Part shown: positions 60,026 through 64,000 of the stretch, piece after piece | Position numbering within the stretch: position 1 is the stretch's first letter | How the letters are laid out: the number at the start of each line of letters is the position of its first letter | The notes under the pieces: model-generated | What the model was told of the DNA's origin: nothing | Database searches by the model: none | The model's input: the letters and a program-made list of their open reading frames with translations, nothing else | Source: Mesorhizobium xinjiangense | GTDB taxonomy: Bacteria; Pseudomonadota; Alphaproteobacteria; Rhizobiales; Rhizobiaceae | Assembly: GCF_009749525.1 (NCBI RefSeq) | Contig: NZ_WOAC01000016.1 | Span: 1 to 64,000, forward strand | DNA length: 64,000 nucleotides | Reading direction: 5' to 3' | Translations under genes and position numbers: made by a program

Positions 60026-61075
60026 AGCGAAGACCGCACCGTCGAAGAGCTTGCGCGCGGTGCGCAGGATCGCCGCGCGTTCCACTGCGCCCGCATCGTC
60101 GAGCGTGGCCACGACCGTCATTTCGCCGGTCGGATGCTCGATCGACAGGGAGCGTTCGCGCCCGCTGCCAGTTTGGGCCAGTTCGGCCGCCGGACTTTTC
60201 GGCAGCAGACAGGCGGTGGCGACGGAGACCGCGCCGAGAACACCGATCGAGGAATGACAGCGATGCGGGATGAAGGTGCGGGTCGAAATCGCCCCGCCCC
60301 GGCGCGGCGCCGATACCATCGTCATCTTCGGCACCGACTTTTCGCTCACATCGCCCAGATTCATCATCGGCCCGGCCTTCAGCCGGATCGCCTCCAGCCG
60401 GCCGCGCAGGTTTTCATTAGCCTCCAGTTCGGCCGGTGTCTCGTTGCCTGAAATGCCCATGTCGGCGGCACGCATGACGACGCAGGGCATGCCGTTGTCG
60501 ATCAAGGTGACGGCGACGCCGTCGATCTCGTCGCGCGCATTGCCAGTGGGCAGGAGCGCGCCGCAGGAGCTTCCCGCCGTGTCCTCGAACCGGACAGGGA
60601 CGGGGGCGGCGGTGCCTGGCACGCCGTCGATGTGAGCGTCACCGGCATAGCTGACGCGCCCGTCTGGCGTGGCCACGCTGGCGACCGCCACCTGGCCGGT
60701 GTTTTCCATGAAGATGCGCACATCCGTCGTCTCGCCGGTTGTCGCCACCAGCCCGCGCTCGATGGCGAAGGGGCCGATACCGGCCAGGATATTGCCGCAG
60801 TTCTGGGCGTCGGTGACGATCGGCTGGTCGACGAAGACCTGCAGGAACAGATAATCGACGTCGATGCCCGGACGGACCGATTTCTTCACCACGGCAACCT
60901 TTGAAGTGAGCGGATCGGCCCCGCCCATGCCGTCGATCTGGCGCTTGTCGGGCGAGCCCATCGCGCGCAGCAAAAAGGCGTCGCGGGCGGCCCTGTCGGC
61001 GGGGAGGTCCTCGGCCAGGAAATAGCCGCCCTTGGACGTCCCGCCGCGCATCCACATGCACCGCACGCTGCTCAT
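60023..61075 (-). CDS. PrpF-family isomerase (4-oxalomesaconate tautomerase type)
   Basis: The 350-residue DapF-fold protein starts MSSVRCMWMRGGTSKGGYFL, the PrpF/GalD/LigU signature. It has QNCGNILAGIGPFAIERGLV (acid/base Cys), GSSCGALLPTGNARDEIDGV and FIPHRCHSSIGVLGAVSVAT. In this cluster it most likely interconverts 4-oxalomesaconate tautomers for the hydratase. The ATG at 61075 starts right at the signature. Stop codon supplied by repeat copy D. Confidence 0.87.
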   Translation of the reverse strand: MSSVRCMWMRGGTSKGGYFLAEDLPADRAARDAFLLRAMGSPDKRQIDGMGGADPLTSKVAVVKKSVRPGIDVDYLFLQVFVDQPIVTDAQNCGNILAGIGPFAIERGLVATTGETTDVRIFMENTGQVAVASVATPDGRVSYAGDAHIDGVPGTAAPVPVRFEDTAGSSCGALLPTGNARDEIDGVAVTLIDNGMPCVVMRAADMGISGNETPAELEANENLRGRLEAIRLKAGPMMNLGDVSEKSVPKMTMVSAPRRGGAISTRTFIPHRCHSSIGVLGAVSVATACLLPKSPAAELAQTGSGRERSLSIEHPTGEMTVVATLDDAGAVERAAILRTARKLFDGAVFA

Positions 61076-61168
61076 CTCTCCGTCCTCCCGGCCAAGGAAG
61101 CGAAGCGAGCGCGAGCCGGGACCCATTGCGGACCCTCAGCGTCGGGGATGACGACAGGGGGCTTGAAG

Positions 61169-61840
61169 TCAGACATATCTCAGCCCCTTCGCGGCGAGCT
61201 TTTCGCGCATGCCGTAGATGTCGAGGCCGAGCTCGCCGGCCATCAGCCGCTTGCGCGTCTCGGCCTCCTTGGCCTCGCGGGCATGCGAGGCGTCGAGCGT
61301 CGCCTTGGCCTCGGCGCGCGGCACGACGCACACGCCGTCGTCATCGGCCACGATGACGTCGCCCGGCTGTACCGCCGCCTCGGCGCACACCACCGGCACG
61401 TTGACCGAGCCGATCGTCTCCTTGACCGTGCCCTGGGCGAAGACCGCTTTCGACCAGACGGGAAAACCGATCTCGGCCAGGTCACGCACGTCGCGCACGC
61501 CCGCCTCGATGATCAGACCGCGCACGCCCCTGTGCATCAGCGAGCGGGCCAGCAGTTCGCCGAAATAGCCGTCCTCGCAGGGACTGGTCGGCGCGACGAC
61601 GAGGATATCGCCCTCGCGGCACTGTTCGACCGCGACATGGATCATCCAGTTGTCGCCCGGCGCGATCGACACCGTCACCGCCGGGCCGGCGAGGCGCGCG
61701 CCGGCATAGATCGGCCGCATGTGCGAACGCATCAGCCCCTTGCGGCCCATGGCCTCGTGCACGGTCGCCACGCCGCATTCGGCGAGCCCTTCGACTATTG
61801 CCGCCTCGGGACGCTCGATATTCTGCACCACCACGCTCAT
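61169..61840 (-). CDS. 4-carboxy-4-hydroxy-2-oxoadipate aldolase/oxaloacetate decarboxylase
   Basis: The 223-residue RraA-fold class II aldolase has [39 protein letters not shown] and [20 protein letters not shown] (conserved Arg/Asp). LigK/ProA/GalC enzymes cleave CHA to pyruvate and oxaloacetate, the last step of protocatechuate/gallate meta-cleavage. Overlaps the hydratase gene (TGATG); a GTG one codon upstream is an alternative start. A 93-bp gap with repeat-like sequence precedes the tautomerase gene. Confidence 0.9.
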   Translation of the reverse strand: MSVVVQNIERPEAAIVEGLAECGVATVHEAMGRKGLMRSHMRPIYAGARLAGPAVTVSIAPGDNWMIHVAVEQCREGDILVVAPTSPCEDGYFGELLARSLMHRGVRGLIIEAGVRDVRDLAEIGFPVWSKAVFAQGTVKETIGSVNVPVVCAEAAVQPGDVIVADDDGVCVVPRAEAKATLDASHAREAKEAETRKRLMAGELGLDIYGMREKLAAKGLRYV

Positions 61841-62571
61841 CACAACTCATCCACGGTTTTGGGAAAGATCGACTGGAAGGCCTCGGCATATTGCGCCTCG
61901 CGCCCGCCGGACTGGCCGCCGGAATTGCGCCGGAACTGGTTGGCGCGGTTTTCGGCGACATTGGTGTAATAGTGCCAGAGGTGCTGCTGGCCCTCCATGC
62001 ACTCGATCGCCGCCTTTTTCTTCTCCCACGCCGGTGTGATGTCGAGGATCGTGTCCGGCTTCCAGCCGCATTGCTCGCTCTGGTGCGGCTCGAAGAGATA
62101 GAGCTGCGGGGCGCCGAGCACCTTTTCGCCCGGATTGTGGCCCCAGGCCTGGGCGACCATGCGGCATTCCAGCGCCACCCGCGTGGCGTAGGGGTGGTCG
62201 GTGTTGTAGGGATCGTCCAGCGAGTGCGAGAGCATGAAGTCCGGCTGCACCTTGCGGATCACGTCGACCAGGCGGAACTTTGCCTCGCGGTCCAGTTCCA
62301 GCGGATAGTCGCCGAGGTCGAAGAACTGGATGTCGGCGACGCCGAGTGCAGACGCGGCGTTTTCGGCTTCCTTGCGCCGGCCGGCCTTGACCATGTCCAG
62401 CGTCATGCCCTCCTGCTTCCACAGCTTGGCGCTTTCGCCGCGTTCGCCATAGGACAGGCATACGACGGTGACGGCGTATCCCTTCCTGGCGTGCAGGGCG
62501 ATGGCCCCGCCGCAGCGCCAGACGAAATCGGCCGAATGCGCGCTGACGACCAGCGCTGTCTTTCCACTCAT
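61840..62571 (-). CDS. 4-oxalomesaconate hydratase, GalB type (PIG-L fold)
   Basis: The 243-residue protein has a PIG-L/LmbE-like zinc-site N-terminus ([20 protein letters not shown]), [20 protein letters not shown] and [20 protein letters not shown]. GalB of Pseudomonas putida is a hydratase of this fold. The order (dioxygenase, hydratase, aldolase, tautomerase) fits the gallate/protocatechuate lower pathway. The ATG at 62571 overlaps the dioxygenase stop. Confidence 0.87.
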   Translation of the reverse strand: MSGKTALVVSAHSADFVWRCGGAIALHARKGYAVTVVCLSYGERGESAKLWKQEGMTLDMVKAGRRKEAENAASALGVADIQFFDLGDYPLELDREAKFRLVDVIRKVQPDFMLSHSLDDPYNTDHPYATRVALECRMVAQAWGHNPGEKVLGAPQLYLFEPHQSEQCGWKPDTILDITPAWEKKKAAIECMEGQQHLWHYYTNVAENRANQFRRNSGGQSGGREAQYAEAFQSIFPKTVDEL

Positions 62572-63554
62572 TTCTTCTCTCCGTCGGATTTGGCGGCCTC
62601 GCCCACCGGGGGCGTGCCGTGGGTATGAAAGCTCTCGATCGTCTTGAGGCCCCAGGCCTGGCCTTTCCTGCGCTCGGCCTCTGTCCACACGACGGTCGGC
62701 CAGTCGGGCCTGAGGATCAGCCGCGCACCGGCATTGGCGACCTCGACGCGGTTGCCGGCCGGCTCGTAGACATAGAGAAAGAAGGTGCCCTGGACGGCAT
62801 GCTTGTGCGGCCCGGTCTCGATGTAGACGCCGTTCTCCAGAAAGATGTCGGCGGCCCTCAGCACGTCCTCGCGGCTGTCGACTGCATAGGTGACGTGGTG
62901 AAAACGGCCCCGGGCGCCGGAGTGATCCTCCGTATAGGCGATGTCGTAGCTCTTGTTGTTGACGGTGAACCAGCAACCGCCGAGCCGCCCGTTGTCGAGC
63001 AGGATTTCCTCCGTCGCCCGCGATCCGAACGCCTCGGTCATGAAGGCCTTGATCGCCCGGACATCGCTTGCCAGCAGGTTCAGATGGTCGATGCGCCGCA
63101 CGCCGGTGCCGCGCCCGTGATAGCGCTGGGCGATGTTCTTCAGCGCCGGCTTTTCGCCCAGTGGCGCCTCGTAGACGCGGGTGTCGTAATAGAGCTCGAA
63201 GATGTGCCCGTCGGGATCGTTGAAGCGATAGGCGCGGCCGTGGCCCATATCGCCGTCGACCCAGCCGATGCCGCAGCCCATGGCCTCGATCGCCGCCACG
63301 CGGCGCTCGAGCGCGCCCTCAGACGTCGTGCGGTAGCCGACATGGCCGACGCCCGTCGAGTCTGAGGCCGTCAGCTTGAGCGTGTGGAACTCGTAGTCGT
63401 CGAAGGCGCGCAGATAGACCGAATTGCCCTCGCGCCCGCTCTCCGTCAGTCCGTAGACATTGACGAAGAAGTTCAGGCTCTCCTCCGGCTTGTCGGTCAG
63501 AAGCTCGACATGGCCCAGATGAGCGACGTCGAAGCAGGGCTCGTGATTGCTCAT
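62568..63554 (-). CDS. Type I (VOC) extradiol ring-cleavage dioxygenase
   Basis: The 328-residue protein has two vicinal-oxygen-chelate modules (AHLGHVELLTDKPEESLNFF and RIDHLNLLASDVRAIKAFM). Iron ligands at His157, His220 (RFHHVTYAVD) and Glu271 (NRVEVANAG) match the His-His-Glu triad spacing of catechol 2,3-dioxygenase. It overlaps both neighbours in the operon. Protocatechuate 4,5- and gallate dioxygenases are normally type II (LigAB) enzymes, and none is seen here, so this enzyme may do the ring cleavage. Confidence 0.87.
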   Translation of the reverse strand: MSNHEPCFDVAHLGHVELLTDKPEESLNFFVNVYGLTESGREGNSVYLRAFDDYEFHTLKLTASDSTGVGHVGYRTTSEGALERRVAAIEAMGCGIGWVDGDMGHGRAYRFNDPDGHIFELYYDTRVYEAPLGEKPALKNIAQRYHGRGTGVRRIDHLNLLASDVRAIKAFMTEAFGSRATEEILLDNGRLGGCWFTVNNKSYDIAYTEDHSGARGRFHHVTYAVDSREDVLRAADIFLENGVYIETGPHKHAVQGTFFLYVYEPAGNRVEVANAGARLILRPDWPTVVWTEAERRKGQAWGLKTIESFHTHGTPPVGEAAKSDGEKK

Positions 63555-64000
63555 CCTTGCCTCGCCAGTTCCTTCGGCTGCCCTTCGACCATCTGCTCAG
63601 GCCAGTAGAGCCGCGTCGGATTGTCGACCAGCAGACGTTTCAGGTTTGCCGCGTCGGGCGCGATCTCGGGCAACAGATCGACCAGAGCCCCATCGTCGGG
63701 CATGTTCTTCTTGATGTTGGGATGCGGCCAGTCGGTGCCCCACAGGACGCGGTCGGAAAACCGCTCGACCAGCATCTTGGCGAACGGAACGGCATCGGCG
63801 AAGGGCGGGCCGGCGCGCGAAATGCGCTCGGCGCCGCAGACCTTGACCCAGAAGCGCGCGTCTTCCATCAGTTCGAGCAGCATCTGGAAGGCCGGCTGGT
63901 CGGTTCCCTGGCTGGCGTCCACCCGGCCCATATGATCGATGACCAAGGTCAGCGGCAACGCTTTGAGCTGCGGCGCCAGCGTCTCCAGCCTGTTGGCGTC
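63551..64000 (-). CDS. Amidohydrolase, 2-pyrone-4,6-dicarboxylate lactonase type (partial)
   Basis: Only the C-terminal ~149 residues lie in the window; the reading frame continues open past 64000. Features: LTLVIDHMGRVDASQGTDQP, FWVKVCGAERISRAGPPFAD and VLWGTDWPHPNIKKNMPDDG (catalytic Asp in the TDWP segment), characteristic of LigI-type PDC hydrolases. LigI opens 2-pyrone-4,6-dicarboxylate to the oxalomesaconate pool used by the following genes. It overlaps the dioxygenase start by ATGA. A methionine 14 codons in is not the true start. Confidence 0.85.
   Translation of the reverse strand, partial: DANRLETLAPQLKALPLTLVIDHMGRVDASQGTDQPAFQMLLELMEDARFWVKVCGAERISRAGPPFADAVPFAKMLVERFSDRVLWGTDWPHPNIKKNMPDDGALVDLLPEIAPDAANLKRLLVDNPTRLYWPEQMVEGQPKELARQG

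Noticed and set aside
61076-61168. Extension of the tautomerase gene upstream to 61126
   Set aside because: The added residues (GSRSLRFLGREDGE) come from a repeat-like intergenic sequence; the family signature starts at the ATG of 61075.

Overview
The window reads as high-GC alphaproteobacterial chromosome, most likely from a Hyphomicrobiales (Phyllobacteriaceae/Rhizobiaceae-like) soil organism. This rests on the gene families present (a rhizobial-type trb operon with a DUF2274 gene, many IclR-regulated catabolic clusters, several ABC and TRAP uptake systems) and on two families of palindromic intergenic repeats. The species cannot be named from the sequence alone. No rRNA, tRNA, CRISPR array, transposase or integrase was seen.

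Region 1 (1-8.8 kb) is the remnant of an integrative/conjugative element. trbB-C-D are intact. trbE is then fused by an internal deletion to the end of trbI, so the mating-pair operon is dead. On the other strand lie a LysR regulator, a LuxI-type acyl-homoserine-lactone synthase and an unusual 644-residue protein that carries only the LuxR DNA-binding domain. An intact Fic enzyme and an AT-rich, repeat-bearing non-coding stretch follow. Region 2 (8.85-11.8 kb) is a complete mercury-resistance locus, merR divergent from merTPFA.

Region 3 (11.8-28.5 kb) is an oxygenase catabolic island. Its leading feature is a Rieske oxygenase split over two genes: a stand-alone [2Fe-2S] Rieske protein, and a catalytic subunit that keeps the mononuclear-iron ligands but has lost the Rieske ligands. 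Divergently transcribed are an adrenodoxin-reductase-like FAD protein, a flavodoxin, a glutamine-synthetase-like ligase and a CHMI-type tautomerase. A protein of unknown function, an MFS transporter, a complete branched-chain-amino-acid-type ABC importer, an IclR regulator and a DUF1932 dehydrogenase follow. A TTGTGCGA-type motif recurs upstream of three of these transcription units and may define one regulon. A TPR/HTH regulator with a beta-propeller protein and a DUF899 protein sits at the right.

Region 4 (29.6-34.2 kb) is an IclR-controlled TRAP uptake system plus an SPW-repeat membrane protein. Region 5 (34.3-46.7 kb) is a sugar-acid locus. It holds a carbohydrate ABC importer, two enolase-superfamily dehydratases, a mutarotase, Gfo/Idh, MaoC, SDR and FAH enzymes, and a divergent IclR gene plus a lactonase-like amidohydrolase. 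The set matches the non-phosphorylative L-fucose-type pathway ending in pyruvate and lactate. Region 6 (46.8-54.7 kb) has a ParDE-type toxin-antitoxin pair, a CoA-transferase paired with a leaderless solute-binding-like protein, a second TRAP system, DUF3237 and L-2-hydroxyglutarate oxidase.

Region 7 (54.9-59.9 kb) encodes envelope functions: L,D-transpeptidase, two lipoproteins, an isoprenylcysteine-methyltransferase-like membrane protein, a stand-alone acyltransferase domain and OpgG/OpgD. Region 8 (60.0-64.0 kb, cut by the window edge) is a protocatechuate/gallate-type meta-cleavage lower pathway: oxalomesaconate tautomerase, CHA aldolase, oxalomesaconate hydratase, a type I (VOC) extradiol dioxygenase, and a pyrone-dicarboxylate-lactonase-like amidohydrolase. 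Four copies of a roughly 110-bp two-hairpin repeat punctuate regions 3-8. Three of them sit between convergent genes and supply the neighbouring gene's stop codon.
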